A program made the position numbers and the translations under genes. Positions 45,731 through 56,122 of a stretch of DNA of 64,000 bases are shown here, piece by piece (the first letter of the stretch is position 1; every line of letters starts with the position of its first letter). The stretch covers positions 46,620,421-46,684,420 of the forward strand of contig JAVIAB010000139.1 in the NCBI GenBank assembly GCA_032433765.1, in the 5' to 3' direction. The stretch is from Megaustenia siamemsis (Eukaryota; Mollusca; Gastropoda; Stylommatophora; Ariophantidae). The notes below the pieces were generated by a model that saw nothing but the letters and a program-made list of their open reading frames with translations, was not told the DNA's origin and made no database searches.

Positions 45731-46974
45731 CTACAACTGATGAAGACTTTCACTGGTATAATAACAATATTAATCAATATTTACATTGTGTTTTAACATA
45801 ATTTTATATTGAGCAAGAGAACCAACATAATTTACCTGGTTAATTAAATACTTTTTATTTTAAATATAATGTGCTATCAAATATCTATCAAATGAGTATA
45901 TTTCTATTGTGCTGAATATTTGATATATTTTTCAAATAATTGTTGTGGCACACAGGACATTATCCAAGCTCTGCAATGTTTACATCTGCTGAATAACAAT
46001 TTTAATATTTGATGGCAATATCTGGATATAAATGACAAGGGTCAGAAATGAGATGTAAAAATGTCTGTGAGACACTAATGAGACTTCATTAGTGGGAGAC
46101 TGGGAAAATCTATCAGAAAATTGCAGAACATGAAGAAAAGAGCAGAAGAAAAGAGACAAAGAAAAGTGCAACAATGTAAAAAATGAAATGAAGTCAAGAG
46201 TTAGAAGACAACATATGTACACGAATATCATTAAGTTTTTATAACACAAGTGTGCCTTGTTCATTCTGCTGTCAGACCTGACATGCAAAAATTAGTAGAA
46301 TAAGCCAAAGAGAGAAGTTGCTTAGCAAAACAGCATAAAGCAGTGACTACCAAAGACCAGTAAGAGGCTGGCTGCTTTAATAGGAACTAGACAATGGACA
46401 AAACTATCATTTGCTGAGAGTTTTAATCAAGTATGGTTCAAATCAAACAAAACATTTAAGGTAAATGTTTAACCACTGGAACCATCATCAAAGTCTTCAC
46501 AGTCTGTTCCAACAGACTGCACATCTTTGGTACTTTAGCAAGTACAGTGAGGTCATGACTAATCAATAAGATGCGCATAACAATAAGCAGCACACAAGAC
46601 AACCATTACAGGAGATGAAGAATATGCACATTAAGTGATGAGAACAAGAGGCAATAATTAAATTCACTATAAAACAACAAATGAACAGTAATTTACTTTT
46701 TTTTTTGTATCACCATCATAACTACACTCATCAGTTTGAGTGACAATATAAGAAGTGAAGATCTAAGAAGTGAGAAATTACCTCCACAGAGGATTATATA
46801 TATATATTTTTTTTTAAACAATAAATTAAATAAGTTTGGTCACTTAACAAGACAGAAAGAACTAAATATAGTCTACCAGCTATCAACAAACACTATGAAA
46901 ATAACAGACAATGAAAGATGCCCTTAAGAAAAAAGGGCAGATAGAATGCTAGAAATTGAGACAAGGTGCTTGAC
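45731..46974. other. FKBP-like intron, left part
   Basis: AT-rich; no repeat recognised. The 102-codon minus-strand frame (45980-46288) is hydrophobic with no recognisable domain. Confidence 0.45.
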
Positions 46975-47245
46975 AACATCAGAGCTGAAAGCTGTCAGTG
47001 ACTCATAGCTGACGGCTTATGGCAGAGTTGGTAAACCAGAGCCTTCCAGATCTTGCTCCACCTTGTCATGGTGTCTCTAGAAACAGACTAACTAGTCTAG
47101 TCAAGTGAGTAGGGATCAAAGAGGGAAGGTAAAATGGTACTCAAAAATGTCATGCTGAAGTCAGATGTTCTGGGTCAAAAGGCGCAAACATCACATTTCT
47201 ACTGAAAACCTAAAAACAATGCATCTATACTCACCTAATGCTATA
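46975..47245 (+). mobile_element. SINE-3 copy
   Basis: One of the clearest copies: GAGCTGAAAGCTGTCAGTGA, CTCATAGCTGACGGCTTATG, GGAAACAGACTAACTAGTCT, TCATGCTGAAGTCAGATGTT, CTGGGTCAAAAGGCGCAAAC and a tail AATGCATCTATACTCACC. Lies in the FKBP-like intron, antisense to the gene. Confidence 0.78.
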
Positions 47246-47343
47246 GACAGATGAAGAATGAATCAATCAACTTCTGTAGTAGTCATCAGGTGAATGCCAG
47301 AAAGAAATAAAAAGAATGGTAGAAACACTCAAGAAACTTGCTA

Positions 47344-49430
47344 TAGCTCGTTTCAAATCACGTGCCCAACTTCAAAACGCTATTGCTCAATAACCGTTTG
47401 TTAAAAACTGCGGAAATTTTCCAAATGTTATTAGAATACAAAAGACCCTTTAAATGTATATTTAACAAATATCTTGCAGTTTTCTTAAAGCGGCGAATTT
47501 CTTTGATGTTTGTCAAAATTGTAAATTGTGAACCCCTAAATAATAGAAATTACCGTAGTTGCTGGTCTACGATTAATTTTCACTAGGTAAAGGCGTGGCC
47601 GTAATGGGGAAATAACTGAATAAGACAAAACACCAGGAGAATTATTGTCTTCTCAGTTCGAGGACGGACGATAATATCAAGGTATACCTGTCCAATTTTC
47701 ATAGTTGTGTGGTCCTGAAAAGGACCGTTTGTTGAACTAATTTAAGGTAATATAGGGGCCAACATTGTGGGGGCTATATACCTTCATTCTGAATCAGACG
47801 AGTCTAAAAGATTAATAACTGTTTGGGGTTGAACATTCCACAAACCATCATTTTTCCAATATTCAACTTCCTGTTTTAAGACGTGGTCTTCACATTTAGC
47901 CCAATAATCTTTGTCTATATTTAATAAAGCGAGATTAGCAAGAGTCTTTACACCGCATATTTTGAATGTTGTATTTTCATCTGCCACTTGTCCTTTTAAT
48001 TTTGCCCAGATTAGTTCTATTGGATTTAAATGAGCATGGTAAGGTGGCAGCCTCAAACTTATATGACCGTGCTCTTGGATAATCTTATCTATTTGAAAAA
48101 TCTTTGTCCTTTGTTTGTGCTTTACTAGAGATAGTAATTCAGGTTTTAAGTACATGTTATTAAATTGTATGTGCTCCTTTGTGAGCCATATCTTAATAGC
48201 ATCTTTTGTACTGGATGACGTCGGGACTTTATCTTCAAGTGCAACAATGTTGTGGTACGCTGCATTGTCCATTATTAGGCAAGATGGTCGATCTAGTGAT
48301 GGGAGAACAGAATTTTCAATCCAATGTCTAAATATGTGACCATTCATCTCAGAGTGATAATCCCGATTGTCTATGGATTTTGAAAGAAAAATGAGCTCTG
48401 CATTCTGTATTAGTCCATGTTGTCGACTACCTGCATGAGCAATTATCAAGCGCTGTCCTTTGCTGCTAGGTATTAATCTCTTAATCTTTCCATCTGATGA
48501 CTGCCATTCCCTTTGTTAGTGTGGTGAGCATTGATCCATGTTTCATCCAAGTACACAATATCATAACCTTGCTTGTTCACGTAAGTACTTGCTTCTCATG
48601 ACTACTATATGTGGCTTCTCACAGATGATGTTTCGTCCATTGGAATACTTTCTGAATGTAAAGCCTGCAGCTCTCACATTCCTCCATAATGTAGACTTTG
48701 ATATTTCAATACTGTTGTTCTTTTTCAGCGAAACTTTTAATTTTCTTATTGTAACAGTTTCATTCATACCCAACATTTTGCGAATTTCACTTCTAATAAG
48801 TTCACTGTCGAAATTATCCAACATTTTTGCTCTTCCTTGTGATTTTGTATATTTTGAACATTGATGATCACATGCTTGAATCCAGCGATTAAATGACCGT
48901 TTAGATAAATCCAAAATGTGCCTTGTCCTATTCTCAGGGTTTTCTAAAGAATGAAATGATCTTCCTCGTTTAGCCTCTTTGCAAAAATAGTCATACATTT
49001 TTATAACGATGTTTTGTAAACTGCAGAATTTCATTTTAAGACTCATGATAAATGTTACCGTTCCACGTCTCCACCTATGAATGGACGGAAATGGAACACA
49101 CAATTTGTCGTGTTTTTTACAAGTGTCTAATTGTGTCAAAAAACCACGTGAAAGTGTGCAAACGCGTCAATTTTATCGTGTATGGATTTTTACTCGCTAT
49201 TTTTAACTTAAAATACTGTAAACATTAAGTTTTGACTACATCAATGGGTCGTTATAAATTTATATAAATCAAATAAGCAACAATAATAACCAAATGTTTT
49301 TTTTTAATGAAATTAATTCCCTGTTGGGTTCTAATCATTATAACTTTACATGCAAATTTTGAACAACTTACAACAAGCGGTTAAAAAGCTATCGATTTTA
49401 AAAGTTGGGCATGAGTTATGAAACAAGCTA
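47344..49430 (-). mobile_element. Sailor-like IS630-Tc1-mariner transposon (D-83-E)
   Basis: A 2087-bp element bounded by TA duplications (47342-47343 and 49431-49432). The ends are TAGCTCGTTTCAAATCACGT at 47344 and, inverted at 49430, TAGCTTGTTTCATAACTCAT; similarity continues for about 60 bp, including TGCCCAACTT and TAACCGYTTGTT. The empty site would be TGCTAGCA. It carries one transposase-coding region on the minus strand. TA duplication, DDE chemistry and the long spacing between the last two catalytic residues agree with the described DD82E Sailor group. Length and single gene are normal for Tc1-mariner-type elements. It lies inside an FKBP-like intron, sense with the gene. Confidence 0.87.
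47784..49139 (-). pseudogene. Sailor-like transposase, two frameshifts
   Basis: Reads from about 49139 (an internal ATG near 49046, MSLKMKFCSLQN, is an alternative start) to a stop at 47784. The N-terminal part (to 48561) has helix-turn-helix character, with LDLSKRSFNRWIQ and STLWRNVRAAGF. At about 48560 the frame shifts by one base into YDIVYLDETWINAHHTNK, which contains the first catalytic Asp (codon 48545-48547). A second shift near 48515 leads to REWQSSDGKIKRLIPSSKG and the rest, with the second Asp in CLIMDNAAYHN (48267-48269) and the Glu in NPIELIWAKLKGQ (48015-48017). Exactly 83 codons separate these two, against 34 in classical Tc1/mariner. All three catalytic residues survive; only two indels break the gene, so loss of function is recent or the indels are assembly errors. 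Confidence 0.87.
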
Positions 49431-49683
49431 TAGCAGTGGAAGCCCAACCAAATCAAAGAGTCAGAAAATTATCTCCCATTCGAAACTGAAAGGCAAACGA
49501 TCGAAAGATCACAATTCACAGCATCCACAAGCATTTAAATTCCTTTGCTCAATTACACAGAACATAACAACATATCGCATGAAATCTACTATACCTTCTT
49601 CTGTCAAGTATTTTTGTCTTCTAAGATTGTAAACATCACAAAAGAATTTTCCATTAAATAATGTAGATCATGACCAAAGAGAG
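49431..49683. other. FKBP-like intron spacer
   Basis: Nothing recognised between the transposon and SINE-1. Confidence 0.45.
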
Positions 49684-49925
49684 GAGCCGCGATAGCTCAG
49701 TGGTTAGTGAACTGGACTACAAAGGACAAGAGGTAGGGTTCGATCCCAACCGACGGCTTCCGGGTTCACCCAGCCTTTAATGGGTACCGGATTTTTTTGT
49801 GGGAAAGTGAAGCGGCACGGGCGTAATACCAACCACATTATCCCAAAAATCATGTGCCGAAGGTTTGTAAAATATATGGTCACTAACACCATATTCCCTA
49901 TACGCCACTTGGCGTGACGGGGATA
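49684..49925 (+). mobile_element. SINE-1, best-preserved copy
   Basis: The tRNA-like head GAGCCGCGATAGCTCAGTGG, with A box TAGCTCAGTGG (49693-49703) and B box GGTTCGATCCC (49737-49747), still has complementary acceptor-like ends (GAGCCG with CGGCTTC). Body: GGGTTCACCCAGCCTTTAAT, GGGAAAGTGAAGCGGCACGG, CATTATCCCAAAAATCATGT, GGTCACTAACACCATATTCC. It ends with ACGCCACTTGGCGT, a near-perfect palindrome, and GACGGGGATACTTTAC. No poly(A) tail. Confidence 0.93.
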
Positions 49926-49989
49926 CTTTACTTACTTTTACTATGACCAAAGAGAAATGTATTGAAAGAGAAAGATTTAAAGGTCTTGG

Positions 49990-50490
49990 TTTTTGCCTTT
50001 TTATTCCATCATTAAGAACTCTCCAATCCTTTCTGCGCTCTACCATCTCCTCTAGGTGTTTTAAAGAGTAGTTTATCTTGGCAATCTCAGTCTCAAGGGG
50101 TTGTCTCCAAATAATTCTTCCCGGTTGGTTCTAGGTAAAAGTTTGTCTGGTAATGCTTATAGTTAGCTTGCACGGTGTATGTACTATTTATCCCCTTGTC
50201 TTTTTCTAATAATTTCTTCAACTGTGTGTTTGCTTTTTGTCACAGTTCACCATGATGGTGTCTGGCCATCTAATCTGAAGTATCCTCCTTATACAAGTGT
50301 TAATAAATGTCAGTAGTTCTTTCATATTCTTTGTGCTGTCCATGCTTTTGATCCATATAAAAGGACTGATTTCATGTTTGTATTAAACTAAGTTTCATTG
50401 TTAACAACAGTCCCTTGGCTTTCCAGATATCCTAGTCGTCTAATTGAAAGATCATCTTCATTGCACAACAGTGTTGAGATCCCCTCCTCA
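49990..50490 (-). pseudogene. LINE-F fragment
   Basis: Minus strand, from right: NTNMKSVLLYGSKAWTAQRI, later RWPDT and, in the 49777-50046 frame, MVERRKDWRVLND. The order (a SVLLYG-x-x-x-W block followed by an RW block and a final D/R-W-R motif) parallels 57320-57740 of the nested LINE-F copy. Broken frames. Confidence 0.65.
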
Positions 50491-50726
50491 GCACCTCCCC
50501 CAATATGAAGCACTCCTGCCGCACACTAGTGAAAGCTCTATGGGTGGCTTTGAATGTTGAATAGATGTGAGTAAAACTATTTATAAATAAACAGATTTCT
50601 CTGAGAGAGCATGGTACCAATCAGTAAAACTGAAAATTAGCATAAGAAAACAGAGACAAAATATCTGGACACAAAATCATCAAAAGTAATCTTTTTCTAC
50701 ATTAAACATTGAAGTACATTACTAAA

Positions 50727-50935
50727 CGACGGCTTCCGGGTTCACCCAGCCTTTAATGGGTACCAAATTTTTTTCTGGGAAAGTAAAGCGGCACAGGCGT
50801 AATACTGGACCTCATTACCCCAAAAATCATGAAGGTCTGTAAAATTTATGGTCACCAGTCTGTAAAATTTCTGGTCACTAACACCATATTACCTATACGC
50901 CACTTGGCGTGACGGGGGGTACTTTACTTTTATTT
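50727..50935 (+). mobile_element. SINE-1, 5'-truncated copy
   Basis: Begins within the head's end (ACGGCTTCCGGGTTCACCCA) and runs to the palindrome end (TACGCCACTTGGCGTGACGG). AGTCTGTAAAATTTNTGGTC is repeated twice near 50832-50878, a short internal duplication. Head with the promoter is missing. Confidence 0.88.
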
Positions 50936-50939
50936 ACAT

Positions 50940-51080
50940 TACTAAAGTTCCAGGTAAATATAAGAGGGGAAGACCTAAAAGAAGATGGGTGCTGGACATC
51001 TTGCACATGACAGAGAAAACTTCAGAGCAGCTGTTATTGGAGCCATTGGGGACAAGCTAGATGATGATGATGATGAAGTT
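50940..51080 (+). pseudogene. RTE-like LINE 3' end with (GAT)n tail
   Basis: Encodes KVPGKYKRGRPKRRWVLDIL and a short remainder, then ends CTAGATGATGATGATGATG. The GRP-x-R-R-W motif and the tail place it with the LINE-A type, but the sequence is a different subfamily. Confidence 0.65.
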
Positions 51081-51142
51081 ACCTATTTAAAAATAATCTA
51101 CTAATTTATTTTAATCCAATAATTTTTTTATAATCCTGATTT

Positions 51143-52773
51143 CTATTGACCTTTCGAGCCGTAACCGGCCCATAGGGCTTAGACCAAGATACACCTTCTC
51201 CTATATGAATTTTTGTTCTAGCAGTTTTCTTTTAAAGATATTTTATCAAATCTCGCCATCTGTCTCTGTTCTGTGCAAGCAGTTCTATCTCATTGAGGGA
51301 GCCGATTCCTGCTGCTCTTGCCTCTCTCATCAATGTTCTTCTCAGTGTCTCCCTGGGTCTTCCTCTTTTTCTTTTACCTGTTGTTTCCCATATGAGGGCT
51401 TGCTTTGCTATTCGATTATTATCTCTTCTCATCACATGTCCAACGTATGACCATCGTCTTTTCTTTATTACTGAAGATATTAGTGGTTGATTGGCGATTT
51501 CTCTAATTTCCTCGTTTGTTTTGAATTCGTTCCATTCTATACCAAGTATTTTCCTTAGACATTTATTTTCGAATGCGTTCAACTTTGTTTCTATATCTCT
51601 TGTTGTTTTCCAGCTTTCACACGCATACGTAAGGGTTGATAGTACATTTGATTTTGAATAGCCTAAGTTTTGTGTTTGTGCTAATGAGTTTTGATTTCCA
51701 CAACTTTTCAAGGCTTCTGAAAGACATTGCTGCTTTAGCCAGTCTGATTCTAATTTCTTTGCTCGTATCCCCTTCTCGATCAATGTGACTTCCAAGATAG
51801 ATGAAGTGATCGATCTCTTCTACTGGTTTGTTTTCCATGTATATTTTGTCACTTGTTGGAATTAAACTTTTCATGACTTTAGTCTTTTCATGATTGACCT
51901 CAAGCCCAATTTTGCTGGCTATTGATGATAGTTCATTTGTGTTTTCCTGCATCGTTTTTATCTGATTGCTGATGAGAACTATGTCATCAGCAAAGTCCAG
52001 GTCCTCCAAATGGTCTCCTTGTATCCATTCGATGCCTTTATTACCAGTGCAGCATTTCTTCATTATGAAGTCCATAACAATTCCAAATAACAAGGGCGAT
52101 AAAATACATCCTTGTTTAACCCCAGTTTCTATTGGGAAACATTCGCTCAGTCCTTCCTCTGTTCGAACTGCACATGTGTAACCATCATACATGTCTTTGA
52201 TAATATTTATGATTTTTGATGGTAAGCCATATTGCTTCAGAATTTTCCACAAAGAATCTCTATGAATACTATCAAATGCTTTTTTGAAGTCGATGAAGTT
52301 AAGTACAAAAGGTTTTTGCTTTTCAATGTGTTCCTCCAATATAAGTCGTAGAGTGAAAATGTGGTCAAGACAGCTTCTCCCTTTTCTAAACCCAGCCTGT
52401 TCTTCACGCATTACTGTATCTATTGAATCCTTTATTCTATTTAGGATGATTTTACAGAATAATTTTGAGGCAACTGACAAAAGTGTCACGCCTCTCCAAT
52501 TGTTACAATCTCTAAGATTGCCCTTTTTTGGGATCTTAACAATGATTCCTTTTTTCCATTTATGAGGCGTCTTCTCTGTTTTCCAAATGATGTTGAACAT
52601 TTTTTGGAGATGTATTAAATTATGGCTATCAATTGCCTTGAGGATCTCAGCTGTTAACTTATCCTCTCCAGCAGCCTTGTTATTGGTCATTAGCTTTAAG
52701 GTGGTTTCTATTTCACTCAAGGTGAAGTCATCTAAATTTACATCTAATTCTGCTGCTGGTGTTTCAGCTTGAT
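51143..52773 (-). pseudogene. LINE-B, longest copy (reverse transcriptase almost complete)
   Basis: 1631 bp with a perfect 12-bp target duplication TAATCCTGATTT (51131-51142 and 52774-52785). A 367-codon minus-strand frame (52720-51617) holds most of the reverse transcriptase: NKAAGEDKLTAEIL, HKWKKGIIVKIPKKGNL, EEQAGFRKGRSC, NFIDFKKAFDSIHRDSL (motif A Asp), GVKQGCILSPLLFGI (motif B), LDFADDIVLIS (motif C, FADD). One frameshift near 51640 then leads into a second frame (187 codons) with YACESWKTTRDIETKLNAFE, YVGHVMRRDNNRIAKQAL and RGRPRETLRRTLMREARAAG, ending at RDLIKYL. The endonuclease is missing by 5' truncation. With a single indel in the remaining 530 codons this is the youngest-looking LINE here. 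It sits about 150 bp from an FKBP-like exon, on the same strand. Confidence 0.95.
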
Positions 52774-52931
52774 TAATCCTGATTTAGTAATAATTAAATT
52801 TTTTTTTTATTAGAAAACACAATAATGCTGTTTTTGTTTTGTTTAAAGAGATGAAGCAAAAATGTGCCATTTAAGAAAAAAGCAAACTTCACCTAATTTA
52901 TTAAATCAACATTATATGCAAGGATATGCAC

Positions 52932-53001
52932 CGGGGTATCCTCTGGCACCATAGGCGAAATCTGGAGAACAAACAAGTCTTGCTCTTTCACCTCGGCTCA
53001 T
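52932..53001 (-). CDS. FKBP1-like gene, exon encoding the 80s loop
   Basis: After the acceptor TTATTTCAG the minus strand reads [20 protein letters not shown], then GYP. This is the FKBP12-type block M-S-x-G-x-R-A-x-L-x-x-(S/T)-P-D-x-A-Y-G, with the active-site Tyr in F-A-Y-G. Frame 0 continues directly from the microexon at 58373. The exon end is ambiguous. A GT at 52930-52931 gives 70 nt and phase 1. Without splicing the frame goes on as G-A-Y-P-C-I and stops at 52912-52914, making a short alternative C-terminus. Cytosolic FKBPs bind FK506/rapamycin and calcium-release channels; no signal peptide can be judged, as the 5' exons are outside the window. Confidence 0.87.
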
Positions 53002-53529
53002 CTGAAATAATTATATACATTTTTAATGTACAGTGAAAAGGGGTGATCACACATTGAATTATTAAATATATAACAACAAATCAATTACTCAAAGAATGAT
53101 AAAATAACCAATCAATTACTCAATGAATGACATAATCAATAAATTACACAAGGAACAGTACAAGAACCAGTTTGCCCTCATTAGTCGAACAGACAAAATT
53201 ACATTCTCTATGTGAAACAAAAAAGGAAAGAAGCAAATAAATACTGAAAATGACACTCCAAAGTCTATGTAACTTTAAACTTTTGAAATATAAGTATTCA
53301 GTGTTTATTCATCACAAAGAAACAATATAATTTTATGAGAACAATAAAATCAATAAAGGAGTTGCAGGTCTTTCAAGCTGTATTAACTGAGGTAGTTAGG
53401 AACAAGGGCTTCATTTCCCATCTGCCACTCATCCAATTAAAGACACTTGATCTTGATCATTCCAGCGCCACTAAATGCATAGGGCTCATTGTGTTTTTTG
53501 TCACCCATCTTTATTCTTCGCAAGATGTT
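53002..53529. other. FKBP-like intron DNA
   Basis: Contains repeated AATCAATTACTCAA motifs (53080-53130). Nothing else recognised. Confidence 0.45.
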
Positions 53530-53745
53530 ATCTAATGAGTCTAAGCCTGCCAACTTTGCTTCTTATAAGTGTTCTTTTTAGTGTCTCTTTAGGCCTTCCT
53601 CTTTTGCTGTTTCTCAAAGAAAAGCCTGTTTAGAAATTCTTTTCTTGTCTCTTCTCAGCAGATGTCCGACATATGTCCATCTTCTCTTTCTAATTGTAGA
53701 TGAGATCTTTGGTTGCATGGCCATTTCTCTTATCAATATATAGGA
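53530..53745 (-). pseudogene. LINE-B-related C-terminal fragment
   Basis: The minus strand gives AMQPKISSTIRKRRWTYVGH, LLRRDKKRISKQAF, then, after a break, a G-R-P-K-E-T-L-K-R-T-L-like stretch. Similar in order to LINE-B but diverged; the 3' end lacks the TAGA tail. Confidence 0.72.
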
Positions 53746-53837
53746 AACTGTATGAGAAAAAAAAAGTAATATGAAACACTGGAAAAAAAAATAAATGGAG
53801 AAATATATAGATAATAGGAAAGAAACAAGACATTTTG

Positions 53838-54075
53838 GCATTTAACCCTTTGTGGTAGAATTCTTCTTCAGCGATCAGCTATTGCTGATTGCCATAACTT
53901 CTGTTGTTTCTGTGGGCAATATTTGTGTTCTTGGAGTGTTGAAAGTGCTGCAGTCCTATAGGATATGCTCTGGAGTTTGTCTGAATGCTTCACCGTCACA
54001 ATTTGCAAAGTCACTGAGTCCTACCTTGTGGAGATGTGCTCTGGGCCCACATGACCTATTCTGAGTCTGAATATC
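53838..54075 (-). pseudogene. I/Jockey-like LINE C-terminal tail
   Basis: Minus strand: CGPRAHLHKVGLSDFANC, then DGEAFRQTPEHILQDC and STFNTPRTQI. The H-x4-C end after a TPEHILQ motif is the zinc-binding-like tail found at the C-terminus of LINEs of the I/Jockey groups. Compare TAEHILQDC at 63766-64000. The rest of the element is missing. Confidence 0.7.
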
Positions 54076-54879
54076 TTGGTGGTGGAATAACTTTAATAAA
54101 ATTTCCACAAAAATGTGTTTATTTTTTTTTTCCCAGAACAAAACTTGCTAAACCTTATATTTCATGCCTGTATAATTATTATAAACATAAAATTTTATCT
54201 TATTTTGCTTACTATTAACTTTATTTTTTAAAAACAGATTTACACTAACATTTTTTATTATTATTTTTACTGTAACTTTAGTACATTTATTCAAAGCCAC
54301 AACATAAAGATTGCATTTAAAATAGCGGAATTCGTATATGTAAATATTATCATATTTGGAAGGAATTACCACTAATTATGGACTAACAAATGTACTTCTT
54401 TGCTACATCAACCGTGTCTTATGCTTTTAATAATCTAACCTATTCACTGTGTCAATTACTTTTTAAACTGTTATCTTTGCTGACATAGTCATAAAATCCT
54501 ACTTTCATTCCTATATACATATTTATGTTATAAAATAATAATTATTGCTAATTTTTGTCCTTCCTTCCTCGTGTCTTTTATCAATGAGGGTAGCAATAAT
54601 TAGCAGTTGTTTGCTTTTGGAACAGCTTCTGCTCTCATGTTCCAGAGTGTTTCTAGCTATAGTTATTATTAATACTAATATTATTATTATTATAGTTATA
54701 AATATTATATTAATGAAACACAGTCTTTTAGCATCCATCTTGGTCACTGAATGTAAAAAAAAAAATAACTCTTCAATGTAATGTAGAGTCAGCCGTGACA
54801 CACAAACAAATAAAAAGTAGCAATGATGTTAAAAATAACCCAAAGCAAAGCAAACAGAAGGTTTATTACAACCACAAAG
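54076..54879. other. FKBP-like intron, AT-rich
   Basis: ATT-rich tracts (54660-54720) produce overlapping open frames on both strands without domain content. Confidence 0.45.
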
Positions 54880-55040
54880 AGGTGGCTCATAATTCATAGC
54901 AACACAATGAGAATGGAACAGCTGGCAACTGGGATATTTGTTGGCAGCGGAGATAAAGAAACACAGAGAATAGCTTGATAGAAAGACCAGCAAAATTAAT
55001 AAATTGATAGAGATGATGTTTTGGAGTAACATGATCACAT
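54880..55040 (+). pseudogene. possible LINE-A-related fragment
   Basis: ATGAGAATGGAACAGCTGGC, GGAGATAAAGAAACACAGAG, TAGCTTGATAGAAAGACCAG and TTTTGGAGTAACATGATCAC follow the order of the LINE-A C-terminal region, but with large deletions. Weak. Confidence 0.35.
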
Positions 55041-55985
55041 CAGAACTGAATAATAACCACCTAAACTGTGAACGAATTATTCAACAGCTAATCTGTGAAT
55101 TGTTTTATGACTTATTTTTAAAAAAAATACAACCAGAATGTTGTAATTTTGCATGCAAGATAAAGCCAAACAAAGAAGCAAATATCTGATGCTAAATGAC
55201 ATCTCATTTCGCGTGCACTTACAAGATGGTGTTAGACACTGAGCACAGTTCAGTCTTTAGTTTCTTTTGGTTATTAAGCATTTGTTTTCCGTTTCATATA
55301 TTTTCACTTTAAGACCTTTTGGTGAAAATGTTAATTCTTTGTTTGGTTTTGTCTTGTACACAAAGCTGCAACATCCTAGCTGTTGTATTTTATTTTATCT
55401 AATTCGCCTTTGTTGCTGCTATGGTTTTTCATGTGTATTTTTATTCTTATTACTTTTTTAGTTAATTTTATGAAAACGTTTATTTTTAACATTAATTTCA
55501 GTTATTCTATTTTCTGCACCGGACTATTATTTATAATCTTACTCACTTGAATTTTTTGAAGATTAACAATTATTTTAGTATGAATTCATCAAACAGAATG
55601 ATTGTGACCTTTTTTAATTTCTTCCATGAATTAAAATTGCTAGAAGCTTCTTGCGCCCTTCTAAGAGCAAGGAATTTTTATTCTCTTAATCTTGTTTTAA
55701 TGATGAAGAAGTTATAGTATTATTTTCTTAGTCTTCTCCACTGAATAACGATGAATGATCCTTTAATTTTGTTCTATGAATACACTTTTATAATAATTTT
55801 TTTTACAATTTTATGAAAAAATATAATCCTTCTGATTTGTATATATCACTACGGAATATACTTTGGTCTATCTTTCATACACACATAAATGATGAGTTAT
55901 AATTATGTTTTATGCTATAACCAAAATTTCTATAATTTCTGTGTATTTCATAAATGACAAATTTTATCATATACTTCTTCAATGA
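55041..55985. other. FKBP-like intron, AT-rich
   Basis: Nothing recognised. Confidence 0.45.
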
Positions 55986-55986
55986 G

Positions 55987-56122
55987 GAAGACGCGATAGC
56001 TCAGTGGTTAGTGAACTGGACTACAAAGGATAAGAGGTCGGGTTCGATCCTGATCGACAGCTTTAGAGTTCACTCAGCCTTAAATGGATACCAGAATTTT
56101 TCTGGGAAAGTAAAGCAACACA
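55987..56122 (+). mobile_element. SINE-1, 5' half, split by LINE-F
   Basis: Head GATAGCTCAGTGGTTAGTGA with B box GGTTCGATCCT, then AGTTCACTCAGCCTTAAATG and TCTGGGAAAGTAAAGCAACA. It breaks off at 56122; the 3' half continues at 57779. Confidence 0.9.

Noticed and set aside
45980..46288. 102-codon minus-strand frame in the FKBP-like intron
   Set aside because: Leu/Phe/Ser-rich translation typical of A/T-rich antisense DNA; not in phase with FKBP exons.
49684..49760. tRNA gene
   Set aside because: The A and B boxes are those of a SINE head repeated at many sites; the cloverleaf is incomplete and a SINE body follows.
54523..54801. Overlapping frames on both strands (92 and 78 codons)
   Set aside because: Made by ATT-rich low-complexity DNA.
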